DNA from: an uncultured Mucilaginibacter sp. | GTDB taxonomy: Bacteria > Bacteroidota > Bacteroidia > Sphingobacteriales > Sphingobacteriaceae | Assembly: GCA_913775265.1 (NCBI GenBank) | Contig: CAJYJH010000023.1 | Span: 1 to 55,540 of the forward strand | Direction: 5' to 3' | DNA length: 55,540 bases | Shown here: piece after piece, positions 1 through 8,639 of the stretch | How the letters are laid out: every line of letters starts with the position of its first letter | How positions within the stretch are numbered: position 1 is the stretch's first letter | The notes under the pieces: model-generated | Told to the model about the DNA's origin: nothing | What the model saw: only the letters and a program-made list of their open reading frames with translations | Database searches by the model: none | Program-made: the position numbers and the translations under genes

Positions 1-27
1 GTTAAGAAAACGGAAGTAGAAGCGTAA
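1..27 (+). CDS. Possible C-terminal tail of an upstream gene (partial)
   Basis: Frame 1 reads eight codons (VKKTEVEA) and then TAA at 25-27, just before and overlapping a strong hairpin terminator. A lysine/glutamate-rich tail ending in front of a terminator is what the end of a real gene would look like. Only eight residues are visible, so the product cannot be named and the call could be chance. Confidence 0.35.
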   Translation, partial: VKKTEVEA

Positions 28-51
28 ATGTGGACACTTCCGTTTTTGTTT
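7..51 (+). terminator. Rho-independent terminator of the upstream gene
   Basis: Perfect 11-bp inverted repeat, AAAACGGAAGT at 7-17 and ACTTCCGTTTT at 36-46, with an 18-nt loop, followed by a T-rich run. It lies before phoH and most likely ends the gene to the left. The left arm overlaps the possible C-terminal codons of that gene. Confidence 0.7.
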
Positions 52-124
52 TTATATCTATTTCCTACAGATTTCCACCCTTTTGATTTTCTTCAATATC
101 TAAATTTTCTAATTTTACTTCTGC

Positions 125-1477
125 ATGGGTAAAGAGGTAAAAAGTAAACCGTCATCAGTTCAGCAAAAAATATTTGTATTAGATACATCTGTGATCTTAT
201 ATGATCATAACGCTTTCGAAAATTTCCAGGAGCATGATGTGACCATCCCGATACAGGTATTGGAAGAGTTGGATAACATGAAAACCGGCAATGATACCCG
301 CAACTTTGAGGCGCGTGGTTTTATCCGCTTGATGGACAACTATTCCCAAAATCATGTTTTAACGGAGTGGCTTCCACTCAACGGAAAAAATACGGGGCGC
401 TTTAAAGTAATAGTAGATAAAAAATTGCCCGACAGCGATGCGGAATACATATTTGGCAATGACAAAATAGATCATCGTATTTTAAATGCTGCCTTAACCC
501 TACAGCACGAAAATCAAACGAAAAAAGTCGTTTTAGTATCCAAGGATATTTGTCTGCGCTTAAAAGCAAAAGCGCTTAACCTCCACGCCGAAGATTATGA
601 AACCGGCAAAGTAAAGAATCTCGAAGAGCTTTACACCGGTATAGGTGAAGTACCTAAAGTGACAGAGAAGCTTTTAAGTAAGCTCAACAAGCAACCGTTG
701 CCTATTGAAGATTTTAAATTATCTGCACCAAATGGCAATATGTTCATCAAGCTGCATGGCAAAAATGGCGTTGTACCCGCCTTTTACCATCAGCAAACGG
801 CTAAAGTTGAAAAAATACCTGAACAAACGGCTTTCAACATTTTTCCTAAAAGTATCGAGCAAACGTTTGCATTGCACGCCCTGCTCAATCCAGAAATTAA
901 ATTAATCACGATACAAGGAAATGCAGGCACCGGCAAAACGCTGTTGGCTTTAGCAAGCGCTTTAGAACAACGCAAAAATTATCGGCAAATCTTCGTTACC
1001 CGCCCCACTATACCATTAGGTAATAAAGATATTGGTTACCTGCCCGGCGATGCTAAGTCGAAAGTAGACCCTTATATGTCGCCCATTTGGGATAACCTTA
1101 AATTTTTAAAAGACCAGTTTGCCAGCGACGAGAAAATGCAGCACAAGATTGATGAGTTGGTGGCAACTGACAAAATATCGATTACACCCCTGGCCTTTAT
1201 TCGTGGCCGTACGCTGAGCAAGATATTCTTTATTGTAGACGAGGCACAAAATCTTACGCCGCACGAGGTAAAAACGATCATATCAAGAGCCGGAGAAAAC
1301 AGCAAAGTAATTTTTGCCGGCGATATTTACCAAATTGATACGCCTTATCTTGAAGCTGAGAGTAATGGATTATCTTATTTAATTGATAAAGCACGACATC
1401 ACCCACTATATGCACACATCACATTACAAAAAGGCGAACGCAGCGAATTGGCTAATCTGGCTAATGAGCTTTTATAA
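125..1477 (+). CDS. PhoH family protein: PIN domain plus PhoH ATPase
   Basis: A two-domain cytoplasmic protein of 450 residues. The N-terminal part (about 15-155) is a PIN nuclease-like domain, with VLDTSVILYD carrying Asp20 and further acidic residues near 47-48, 116 and 141. The C-terminal part (about 235-450) is a PhoH P-loop ATPase with Walker A GNAGTGKT at 265-272 and Walker B FFIVDEAQN near 368-376. PIN-PhoH proteins of this size are common in bacteria and are thought to act in RNA metabolism as helicase/nuclease units; the exact substrate is not known from sequence. The gene starts at the ATG at 125. Its stop overlaps the end of the convergent FUSC gene by six bases, with no terminator between them. 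Confidence 0.9.
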   Translation: MGKEVKSKPSSVQQKIFVLDTSVILYDHNAFENFQEHDVTIPIQVLEELDNMKTGNDTRNFEARGFIRLMDNYSQNHVLTEWLPLNGKNTGRFKVIVDKKLPDSDAEYIFGNDKIDHRILNAALTLQHENQTKKVVLVSKDICLRLKAKALNLHAEDYETGKVKNLEELYTGIGEVPKVTEKLLSKLNKQPLPIEDFKLSAPNGNMFIKLHGKNGVVPAFYHQQTAKVEKIPEQTAFNIFPKSIEQTFALHALLNPEIKLITIQGNAGTGKTLLALASALEQRKNYRQIFVTRPTIPLGNKDIGYLPGDAKSKVDPYMSPIWDNLKFLKDQFASDEKMQHKIDELVATDKISITPLAFIRGRTLSKIFFIVDEAQNLTPHEVKTIISRAGENSKVIFAGDIYQIDTPYLEAESNGLSYLIDKARHHPLYAHITLQKGERSELANLANELL

Positions 1478-3661
1478 AAAGCGGTCCACCAGTTTGTGAA
1501 TGTCGGTCGTGATTTTGTGAATAAAGCCTAATTGTTCGTACAAAAGTTTTTGATCGGCCGTCAATTCAACAGCTTCTGCACCTTCCATTATAGGTTTATC
1601 CGGCGTAAGTTCGGGCGGTGTGCCGCCGAGCTTACGCGCGGCATCGTTTAATGAGTTGATGCTTCGGCGTACCAACTTTAAATTTTCGTGGCGGGAGCGA
1701 TGCATATCTTTACCCGATACGCTTGAGGCTAATGTGGCGATGTAAGACGAAAGAATATGGTTAAGTACTACAAAACGGTGCACCTCCTTGCTGCGATGCT
1801 GCTTGTTTTTAGGTTCTGAAGCCATACGCTCAAACATGGCTGATAAGTTGGCCGATTTGATATAAACTTCCTTCCTGGCCAATTTATATTCCGTTACATC
1901 AACCGTAATGCCGCCGATGTTGTCTGCGATCTTAATCAGGTATCCTGCGTTAGCTTCTAAAACCTCATACAAGCTCTGTTTAAGCTGATCTGACTCCCAG
2001 GATGGAAACACCAGATAGTTGGCACTAAAAGCTATTACAGAGCCTACAAACGTGTCAATAATACGTTCTTCAGCAATCCCTACATGACCAACGCCCAAAA
2101 ACTTAAACATGATAATGACGTAAGGCGTCATCAGTATAATAGCCACAATGTAATTGGTTCGTATAAAGCTGTAAGCGCCCACCATAAATACCGCAAGGAT
2201 GATAAACTGAACGGTGTTGTTGTGTATAAACGTAAGTACTCCAATACCAATAATGCCACCCACAATGGTGCCTACCAAACGTTGCACATTACGCTGTTTA
2301 GATAAACTAAATGCAGGTTTTAAAATAACAATGATAGTGAGGATTACCCAGTAACTATGCGACCCAAAAGCCACGTTGCGCCCCATAAGATGACTCACAA
2401 TGTGCAGTAACCCTAAGCTTTTGGTAATAACAAAACCAAACAAGCAAACCAGTGCTACCCGTAAAGCAAACCTGAAAGTAGAAGATTTAAAAGTTAAGTT
2501 GTCTAACAAAACCCTTGGCGAATAGTCTTGCCGGGCCACAAACCGGTCGTATGCTACCTGGTGCGGATTTTTAATTAAACGCTGATTTTTAGCAGACCGC
2601 AGTTTGTGATAACGATAGATGTTAACGATTTTTTGGTTGAGATCGCGCAGGTTGATGAGTACTTTCTTGAGCACCATGTTACTGCCTGCATGTTCCGGAC
2701 CACCTGCTGCATCAATTTTCGCTTTTAGCTCTTCCAGGTCTTTGTCAAAATCTGCAGTAGAGTGATAGGAGGTATTAGACAGAACCGCATAACCAATGCT
2801 GTCCAGTTCGTCGCCCATCCGGTGTAATAACCGGCCTATATTCTCTAACACGCCGGTTTTGCCAAACTGCTCACGCATATGGTTGTAATCATAGTGCGTG
2901 GCCATAATCTGCTCAAATAAATCAACCAGATCAATAAATGTCAGCACTAGCATCCTACTATAATTACTCGACTCACGAACCACTATACGGCTTTTAAACA
3001 GCATCTCGCGCAAAGCATCCTGGTGCTGGCTTACTAATACCTGTTTTGATACCAATTTGTGGTAATTTTCTTCGATGTCAGTTTCAGGCAGATAGAAGTC
3101 TGCTTTAATGCGCAGAAAATCAACGATGTCGCCAATATTCTCCCCCAAAGCCTGCTGCGCAGCCCGGAATGGTCTTATGCCGAAAAACAGCATACTCATC
3201 AGCATATACCATATGCCGCCTGCAAGCATGATTAAACTATTCTGCACTACCTCCGATTCGGGAATGGGCTTGTCCATGGTAAAGATGAGCGCCAATAAAC
3301 CCGCTGTGCCGATGGAGCCTGCCCGGTTGCCGTATACGACTAATATAGAAAAGAGAAACGCCAGAAACGTGACTTCAGCACCTAAAACCCAAAGGTTGTA
3401 TCTTGCAAACCCGGTTACAATAGCCACTAATAGCATTACGGCGTTACCAATCATCATGGCATTACGCTTATGCAACGGCGGACCCGGATTGTCGATGGTC
3501 GTCATGCAGGCTGCACCTAACGAGAGCGTAAGTCCGGTTTGAAACATATCCATCTGCGCAAAAATGAGTGCAGGAGCCAACAACCCGGCACTGATGCGTA
3601 AACCATCAGAAAAATACTGGCTGAAGAAAAAACTTTTTATTTCGCGGGTTTGGTCAGACAT
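1472..3661 (-). CDS. FUSC/YccS-type inner-membrane protein
   Basis: 729 residues with two blocks of transmembrane helices (roughly residues 20-165 and 395-555), separated and followed by long soluble helical regions. This is the arrangement of the FUSC family (YccS, YhfK, AaeB-like), linked to efflux of aromatic acids or other small molecules. The family assignment rests on length, the duplicated membrane blocks and motifs such as SYWVILTIIVILKP at the start of the second block. The substrate cannot be read from the sequence. The gene is divergent from ppc and has a promoter-like box 22 bases upstream of its ATG. Confidence 0.85.
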   Translation of the reverse strand: MSDQTREIKSFFFSQYFSDGLRISAGLLAPALIFAQMDMFQTGLTLSLGAACMTTIDNPGPPLHKRNAMMIGNAVMLLVAIVTGFARYNLWVLGAEVTFLAFLFSILVVYGNRAGSIGTAGLLALIFTMDKPIPESEVVQNSLIMLAGGIWYMLMSMLFFGIRPFRAAQQALGENIGDIVDFLRIKADFYLPETDIEENYHKLVSKQVLVSQHQDALREMLFKSRIVVRESSNYSRMLVLTFIDLVDLFEQIMATHYDYNHMREQFGKTGVLENIGRLLHRMGDELDSIGYAVLSNTSYHSTADFDKDLEELKAKIDAAGGPEHAGSNMVLKKVLINLRDLNQKIVNIYRYHKLRSAKNQRLIKNPHQVAYDRFVARQDYSPRVLLDNLTFKSSTFRFALRVALVCLFGFVITKSLGLLHIVSHLMGRNVAFGSHSYWVILTIIVILKPAFSLSKQRNVQRLVGTIVGGIIGIGVLTFIHNNTVQFIILAVFMVGAYSFIRTNYIVAIILMTPYVIIMFKFLGVGHVGIAEERIIDTFVGSVIAFSANYLVFPSWESDQLKQSLYEVLEANAGYLIKIADNIGGITVDVTEYKLARKEVYIKSANLSAMFERMASEPKNKQHRSKEVHRFVVLNHILSSYIATLASSVSGKDMHRSRHENLKLVRRSINSLNDAARKLGGTPPELTPDKPIMEGAEAVELTADQKLLYEQLGFIHKITTDIHKLVDRFL

Positions 3662-3683
3662 TAGTTCGCAGCAACTGTAAGGG

Positions 3684-3691
3684 CAAATATA
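3684..3691 (-). promoter_or_regulatory. Bacteroidota -7 box for the FUSC gene
   Basis: On the minus strand the sequence reads TATATTTG, a full match to the TAnnTTTG -7 element of Bacteroidota housekeeping promoters, 22 bases upstream of the FUSC start codon. No clear TTG element is seen 19-21 bases further upstream. Confidence 0.5.
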
Positions 3692-3694
3692 TAA

Positions 3695-3712
3695 ACCTAC
3701 GTTAAAGTAGGT
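3695..3712. promoter_or_regulatory. Inverted repeat between FUSC and ppc
   Basis: ACCTAC-GTTAAA-GTAGGT is a perfect 6-bp dyad with a 6-base spacer. It is flanked by a second pair of arms, AACTGT at 3673-3678 and ACAGTT at 3714-3719. It sits where the FUSC promoter would bind polymerase, so it is a possible operator for the divergent pair. Short dyads also occur by chance. Confidence 0.3.
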
Positions 3713-3743
3713 AACAGTTATCCAATAACTATAAATTGCAATC

Positions 3744-3751
3744 TAAGTTTG
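3744..3751 (+). promoter_or_regulatory. Bacteroidota -7 box for ppc
   Basis: TAAGTTTG matches TAnnTTTG, 75 bases upstream of the ppc start codon. An upstream TTG at the right distance is not evident, so the match is only partial support. Confidence 0.35.
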
Positions 3752-3826
3752 ATTATTAAAAGGAATGCGGTAATTTATGCCCGTTTAACATAAACAATGC
3801 TCTGTTCTTCTAATTGCTCATAACTT

Positions 3827-6427
3827 ATGTCTGCTACTTCAACCACCACACAGCGCGAAACTGTGTTTAGTCAGGAAGTGATTACCCGCTTCGAGCTGTA
3901 TAACAGCCTTTTTTTAACACTGCCTTTTTACCAGGTAAAAGACACCGGTATTCTATTACCCTTCTTCAGTTCACATTGCGAAAAGGGTGTAGCTCAACTT
4001 AAATCGCCGGTAGAAATTATCGAGTCTTTTTTTGATGAAAGAGTGCCAGGTGTTGATGAACATGAACAAATTAACCGTTTGTTCCGCTTTATACAGTATA
4101 TCGAAAGACAAGTGGTGTTGTTTGATGCCATCGAAGACTCATCATTCAGTAAGCTGGTTCGTACAGATGACAGTGGTTCGTTGCAAGGCCTGTTGCAACA
4201 AGCAGCCAGCAGTGATGAGTCGTTTGAAAAAATAGCAGAAAAGCTAAAAAACTTTTCGCTGCGCTTGGTTCTAACAGCTCACCCGACACAGTTTTACCCA
4301 AGCTCGGTGTTAGGCATCATGACTGATTTAATAGAGGCATTAAAAACAAACGATATTAACGCTGTAAATCTGTTGCTGCAGCAATTGGGTAAAACGCCAT
4401 TCTTTAATAAAACTTCGCCCACGCCGGTGGATGAGGCAATAAATCTAATCTGGTTTTTGGAGAATGTGTTTTATTATGCCTTAGCTAATATTCAAACGCG
4501 CTTAAATCATGAATTTGGCATCGACTCACTCAGCCATCCTATATTCGAGCTTGGTTTTTGGCCTGGGGGCGATCGCGATGGCAACCCTAATGTTAAAACA
4601 GACTCGACCAAAACGGTAGCAGCAACATTAAGGCAGATTATCTTTAGGTGCTACTATCGAGATTACCGGACCTTAAAACGTCGTGTTACTTTCAGGGGGG
4701 TTGAAGAACCAATGAATAAATTGGGGCAATTACTATATGATAACGCCTTTAGTCCGAAACCCGAAACCGGCAATTTACAGGGCGAAATGCTACGTTTATT
4801 AGGAGAGATTACCGCTACGTTAGAGAAAGATCATGACGGCATCTTCACCGATTTAGTTGAAGATCTAACTTTAAAGGTGAATTTATACGGTTGTTATTTT
4901 GCGTCATTAGATATCAGGCAAGACAGCCGCGTATTAAGATCGGTTTTCCAGCACGGCTTACAGCAATCAGAATTGAATAACGGCTTACCAGCCGAAGGAT
5001 ATGAACAGTTAAGTGAGGACGAAAAACTGAGTCTCATTAGCTTCAATGAATTTGACTACCCATGTAGTGAAACGCCGGCGAGTGGCGAAAGCGACCCGAT
5101 GATTTTGGATACGCTTTGTACCATCAGACTAATGAAAACTATACAGGAGCATAATGGTGAAAAGGCTTGCCACCGATTCATTATCAGCAATTGCCAACAG
5201 GCATCCGACATTTTGCAATTGATGAATTTGTTTTTATGGTGCGGTTGGAGCAAAGATTCATTGACCATTGACTTTATGCCTCTGTTTGAAACAGTTAACG
5301 ACTTAAAACACGCAGCAGGAGTGATGGAAAAATTATATACCCATCCATATTATAAAGAGCATTTGGCCAAAAGAGGTAACAAGCAAATGATCATGTTGGG
5401 CTTTTCGGACAGTACCAAAGATGGTGGTTACCTCATGGCTAACTGGTCTATTTACCAGGCTAAAGTTGAACTAACGGCCATTACTAACAAATATGATATC
5501 GAGTTGGCGTTTTTTGATGGGAGGGGAGGTCCGCCGGCACGCGGCGGAGGTAAAACTCACCGCTTTTATGCGGCCATGGGTAAAGAGATTGCCAACAATC
5601 ACATCCAGTTAACTATTCAGGGACAAACGGTAAGTTCGCAATACGGCTCTGTCGAAACTGCTAAGTACAATATTGAGCAATTGGTAAACGCCGGTATAGC
5701 ATCGGCATTGCACCCTAATCATCGAGATTTGCTGGACGAAAATCACAAGAGCTTAATCTCGAGCATGGCCGACGAAAGTTTTAGCAAATTCATGGCCTTA
5801 AGGCAAGATCCGTTATTTACAGAATACCTGGAAAATAAGAGCCCATTAAAATTATTGTCGAACATCAACATTAGTAGCCGGCCAACTAAGCGTAACGCTG
5901 GTGCGCCGTTGAAATTGGAAGACTTACGCGCTATCAGTTTTGTGACATCGTGGAGCCAGCTAAAACAAAATGTTCCGGGTTTTTATGGTGTTGGATCGGC
6001 ATTGCAAAAAGCTAAGAATTCGGGGCAGTGGCAAGAAGTTGTTGACTTATATAAATCTTCAGGCTTTTTCAAAACCATGATTGATAATTGTATGATGTCG
6101 ATGTCGAAATCAGACTTCCGTATTACAGCCCACTTAGAACACGATGAGCATTACGGCGCATTTTGGCTAATGTTGAAGACAGAGTATGATCTCACTAAAA
6201 AGTTACTACTTGAATTAACCGGAAATCAAGAACTGATGCAGGAATACCCGGTCGAAAAGCGATCAATAGCAATGCGCGAGCGAATTATTCTGCCGTTGGT
6301 AGTAGCGCAGCATTACGCTTTAGAAAAACTTAAGTTTGCCGAAACCGATGAGCTTAAAGCAGCTTACAGTAAGTTGGTAATCCGTACAGTTTACGGTATC
6401 GTTAACGCAGGCCGTAATTTGGCTTAG
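3827..6427 (+). CDS. ppc: Phosphoenolpyruvate carboxylase
   Basis: Carboxylates phosphoenolpyruvate with bicarbonate to oxaloacetate, refilling the citric acid cycle in the cytoplasm. The 866-residue length is normal for the family. Visible motifs are VLTAHPTQ with the catalytic His at 152, the GGDRDGNP block near 245, and a glycine-rich loop at 562-577 that reads FFDGRGGPPARGGG. The last differs from the classical FHGRGG(T/S)xGRGG form of enterobacterial and plant enzymes. The C-terminus ends in NAGRNLA, in the place where family members carry a conserved tail. The gene is monocistronic and divergent from FUSC. Confidence 0.95.
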   Translation: MSATSTTTQRETVFSQEVITRFELYNSLFLTLPFYQVKDTGILLPFFSSHCEKGVAQLKSPVEIIESFFDERVPGVDEHEQINRLFRFIQYIERQVVLFDAIEDSSFSKLVRTDDSGSLQGLLQQAASSDESFEKIAEKLKNFSLRLVLTAHPTQFYPSSVLGIMTDLIEALKTNDINAVNLLLQQLGKTPFFNKTSPTPVDEAINLIWFLENVFYYALANIQTRLNHEFGIDSLSHPIFELGFWPGGDRDGNPNVKTDSTKTVAATLRQIIFRCYYRDYRTLKRRVTFRGVEEPMNKLGQLLYDNAFSPKPETGNLQGEMLRLLGEITATLEKDHDGIFTDLVEDLTLKVNLYGCYFASLDIRQDSRVLRSVFQHGLQQSELNNGLPAEGYEQLSEDEKLSLISFNEFDYPCSETPASGESDPMILDTLCTIRLMKTIQEHNGEKACHRFIISNCQQASDILQLMNLFLWCGWSKDSLTIDFMPLFETVNDLKHAAGVMEKLYTHPYYKEHLAKRGNKQMIMLGFSDSTKDGGYLMANWSIYQAKVELTAITNKYDIELAFFDGRGGPPARGGGKTHRFYAAMGKEIANNHIQLTIQGQTVSSQYGSVETAKYNIEQLVNAGIASALHPNHRDLLDENHKSLISSMADESFSKFMALRQDPLFTEYLENKSPLKLLSNINISSRPTKRNAGAPLKLEDLRAISFVTSWSQLKQNVPGFYGVGSALQKAKNSGQWQEVVDLYKSSGFFKTMIDNCMMSMSKSDFRITAHLEHDEHYGAFWLMLKTEYDLTKKLLLELTGNQELMQEYPVEKRSIAMRERIILPLVVAQHYALEKLKFAETDELKAAYSKLVIRTVYGIVNAGRNLA

Positions 6428-6536
6428 TGTGCTGGATTAAGCAAAGTTTAAGCGCTTAAATAAAGTATTAAGCTGAAACCTGTTGTAAGGTTTGTTGTTA
6501 AACTTATGAATCTGCAAACCTACATCTGTTTAAGAC

Positions 6537-7070
6537 ATGAAAAAACTACTTTATTTAGGCGCTGTAACTTTAATTTTAATTTCGGCAACGGCGTGTAACG
6601 ACAACCGTAAAGCCAAAAACTACAACGAGAAAACCCTGGTGGATGATATGGATTTGTCTTTTATTAAAAAAGCTAACGAAGCCGGGCTGACGGAAATTAA
6701 AGCGGCCACAGTAGCGAAAAGTAAATCGCAAAATCCAAAAGTTATCGGCTTTGCCAACATGATGATTGCAGATCACACGACAGCAAATAAAGAGCTTCAG
6801 CAAATTGCAGACAAGAAATACGTCGCTCACGAAGACAACGTTATCAGCCAAGAGCATCAGACAATGATTGACAGCATCAGTAAATTGAATGGTCCGCAGT
6901 TTGACAAAGCTTACATGACGATGATGGTTGATGATCACACCAAAGTAGTTGCCTTATTCAGTGACATGACGCGCAACACCAGCAAAACAATCAATAATTA
7001 CGTTGCCAAATATCTGCCTAAATTGCAAGAGCATTTAAACTCAGCTAAATCAATCAACGCTTCGTTGTAG
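6537..7070 (+). CDS. DUF4142 family lipoprotein
   Basis: 177 residues beginning with a lysine-rich n-region, a short hydrophobic core and a lipobox (ISATAC, Cys20), so it is probably anchored in the periplasm or outer membrane. The rest is helical with HT and DHT motifs (MIADHTTANKEL, MMVDDHTKVVALF) typical of DUF4142, a ferritin-like four-helix fold found in many exported Bacteroidota and proteobacterial proteins. The biochemical role is unknown. It stands alone and is followed by a clear terminator. Confidence 0.85.
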   Translation: MKKLLYLGAVTLILISATACNDNRKAKNYNEKTLVDDMDLSFIKKANEAGLTEIKAATVAKSKSQNPKVIGFANMMIADHTTANKELQQIADKKYVAHEDNVISQEHQTMIDSISKLNGPQFDKAYMTMMVDDHTKVVALFSDMTRNTSKTINNYVAKYLPKLQEHLNSAKSINASL

Positions 7071-7091
7071 ACTTAGCTTAATAGATTATTT

Positions 7092-7129
7092 AAGCGAGTA
7101 GTCAGTAAAATGATTGCTCGCTTTTTTTG
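7092..7129 (+). terminator. Terminator of the DUF4142 gene
   Basis: The arms AAGCGAG at 7092-7098 and CTCGCTT at 7117-7123 extend inward to a 13-bp stem with two G-T pairs and a 6-base loop, and are followed by a run of T. Confidence 0.85.
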
Positions 7130-7337
7130 TGCTTCTAACTAATGTGTATTATCAATCAAAATCACTTACACATGTTTATTACTCAACGTAGTCCCGACGA
7201 TTAATGCAAAGATGGTGCTCCAGTAGAATACGGATAAGCTATAAGCTAGAGCACTCTACATCATGATACAAATCCTAAGAATAAACTAGCAATTTTTTCA
7301 TTTCCTATAATTAACATTATGTTAAGTAAAAAATGTA

Positions 7338-7372
7338 AATAAAAATGGCTCACCTATTTGATAAGCCATTTT
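7338..7372 (-). terminator. Terminator of the gyrA-TPR operon
   Basis: AAAATGGCT at 7342-7350 pairs with AGCCATTTT at 7364-7372. Read on the minus strand the hairpin is followed by a T-rich run, directly after the stop codon of the last TPR gene. Confidence 0.75.
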
Positions 7373-7377
7373 CAAAA

Positions 7378-8631
7378 TTATTGAATTGCGTCGATTCTCT
7401 TTTTAATCTCTGCTGTTTTAACAGTATCTTTTTTAATGATATAGTAGTTACGCAAGTTGCCTAAAGCGCTCGCCGACTTTGGATCAAGCTCTACCGCTTT
7501 TTCTAAATATGGTTTTGCCTTATCAGCTGCAGCATTAACTTTTGCCATCAATGCTTTGTATTCTGCTTGTTTGCTCATTGGCAATTTGTTGGCGGTGTTG
7601 TAATCATCAACAGCCGATGTCATTAAGGTATAGCCCATGTTAAGGTTAGCATCAAAGTAAGTTGGGTCAATCTCTACAGCTTTTGCGTAAGCAGCAGCAG
7701 CTTTATTAATAGCCTCGTCTTTAGCTTTCAATGCGGCAGCTTTAGCAGCCGGATCTTTTGCAGCTTTGGCAGCTTTATCTTTTGAATCGGCAATTTTACC
7801 GTAAGCTACACCTGAGTAGAAATAAAGCGTTTTGTTTTTAGGATCGTTGGCGATAGCCGCTTCAATTTTATCAACAAACTCAGCTTGTTTGCCTTGCTGT
7901 AAAGCAATTTCCACCTCGCGGCCACGCAGGTTAGCGTTGTTGGGGAATTTGCTTACACCTTCGGTAACAGCATTTAACGCTGCAGTGGTATCTTTGCTCA
8001 TCAAATAAAGATTTGATAAGTCGGCATAGATATCAGCACGACGGCTGTAATTCGTAGTTACCAATTTTTTGTAATTGGTGATTGCCACCGGAATGTTTTG
8101 TGAATTGATAGCTGCTAAACCAGTGTAATAGATTGCAGTAGTATCTTCCGGATAAGCAGTTCTGTAAAAGTCAAAAGCTTTATATGCATCAGCATATTGC
8201 TTAGCCTGAAAGTCTTTTACGCCTCTGTTTAATTGATAGTATGCTAAATACTGATTTGCTGCATCAGTTATTTTCTTGTACTCACCTTTAGTATCTAACT
8301 CTTTAGCTTTTTTCATCGCTTCTAAAGAAGTGTTGTAAAGCGGCGTTGATGTAGTAGCGACAGTATCATTATAAGCTAAAGCACCATAGATGGCACTTTT
8401 CAATGCAAAAGTTTGAGGCATCACGCCGGTTTTTGAATCGGCAGATGCTTTGTCGATAGCTGCTTTTGCGGTGTTAATACTGGTACCGGCCATACTTGCC
8501 ATGGCCTTATTTTGGCGGAACGTCTCGTATTTATCATACTCAGTTTGCGCCGTGTTAAGCTCAGATTTTTGTGCAAAAACCGTTGCCGAAAACAGGCTTA
8601 AGGTACCTGCTATCAAAAATTTAATTTTCAT
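7378..8631 (-). CDS. Exported tetratricopeptide repeat protein
   Basis: 417 residues with a signal peptide (MKIKFLIAGTLSLF... ending near VFAQ). The body is built of TPR-like helical pairs, for example ADAYKAFDFYRTAYPEDTTAIYY and the final repeat AKPYLEKAVELDPKSASA. The middle region (about 280-320) is an unusual Ala/Lys-rich helix. I take the ATG at 8631, since it gives a normal signal peptide; a TTG four codons upstream is the alternative. It is the last gene of a leftward operon with gyrA and a second TPR protein. TPR proteins are scaffolds; the partner here is unknown. Confidence 0.85.
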   Translation of the reverse strand: MKIKFLIAGTLSLFSATVFAQKSELNTAQTEYDKYETFRQNKAMASMAGTSINTAKAAIDKASADSKTGVMPQTFALKSAIYGALAYNDTVATTSTPLYNTSLEAMKKAKELDTKGEYKKITDAANQYLAYYQLNRGVKDFQAKQYADAYKAFDFYRTAYPEDTTAIYYTGLAAINSQNIPVAITNYKKLVTTNYSRRADIYADLSNLYLMSKDTTAALNAVTEGVSKFPNNANLRGREVEIALQQGKQAEFVDKIEAAIANDPKNKTLYFYSGVAYGKIADSKDKAAKAAKDPAAKAAALKAKDEAINKAAAAYAKAVEIDPTYFDANLNMGYTLMTSAVDDYNTANKLPMSKQAEYKALMAKVNAAADKAKPYLEKAVELDPKSASALGNLRNYYIIKKDTVKTAEIKKRIDAIQ

Positions 8632-8639
8632 AGATTTAT

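Larger units (their letters stand above)
7071..7377. other. Intergenic gap with two converging terminators
   Basis: This 307-base AT-rich stretch between convergent genes holds one terminator at each end. In the middle (about 7140-7330) I see no open frame with a plausible start, no RNA gene and no repeat. Confidence 0.6.

Noticed and set aside
3108..3542. A 144-codon open frame on the plus strand
   Set aside because: It is antisense to the well-supported FUSC gene, has no promoter and its protein looks like a composition shadow.
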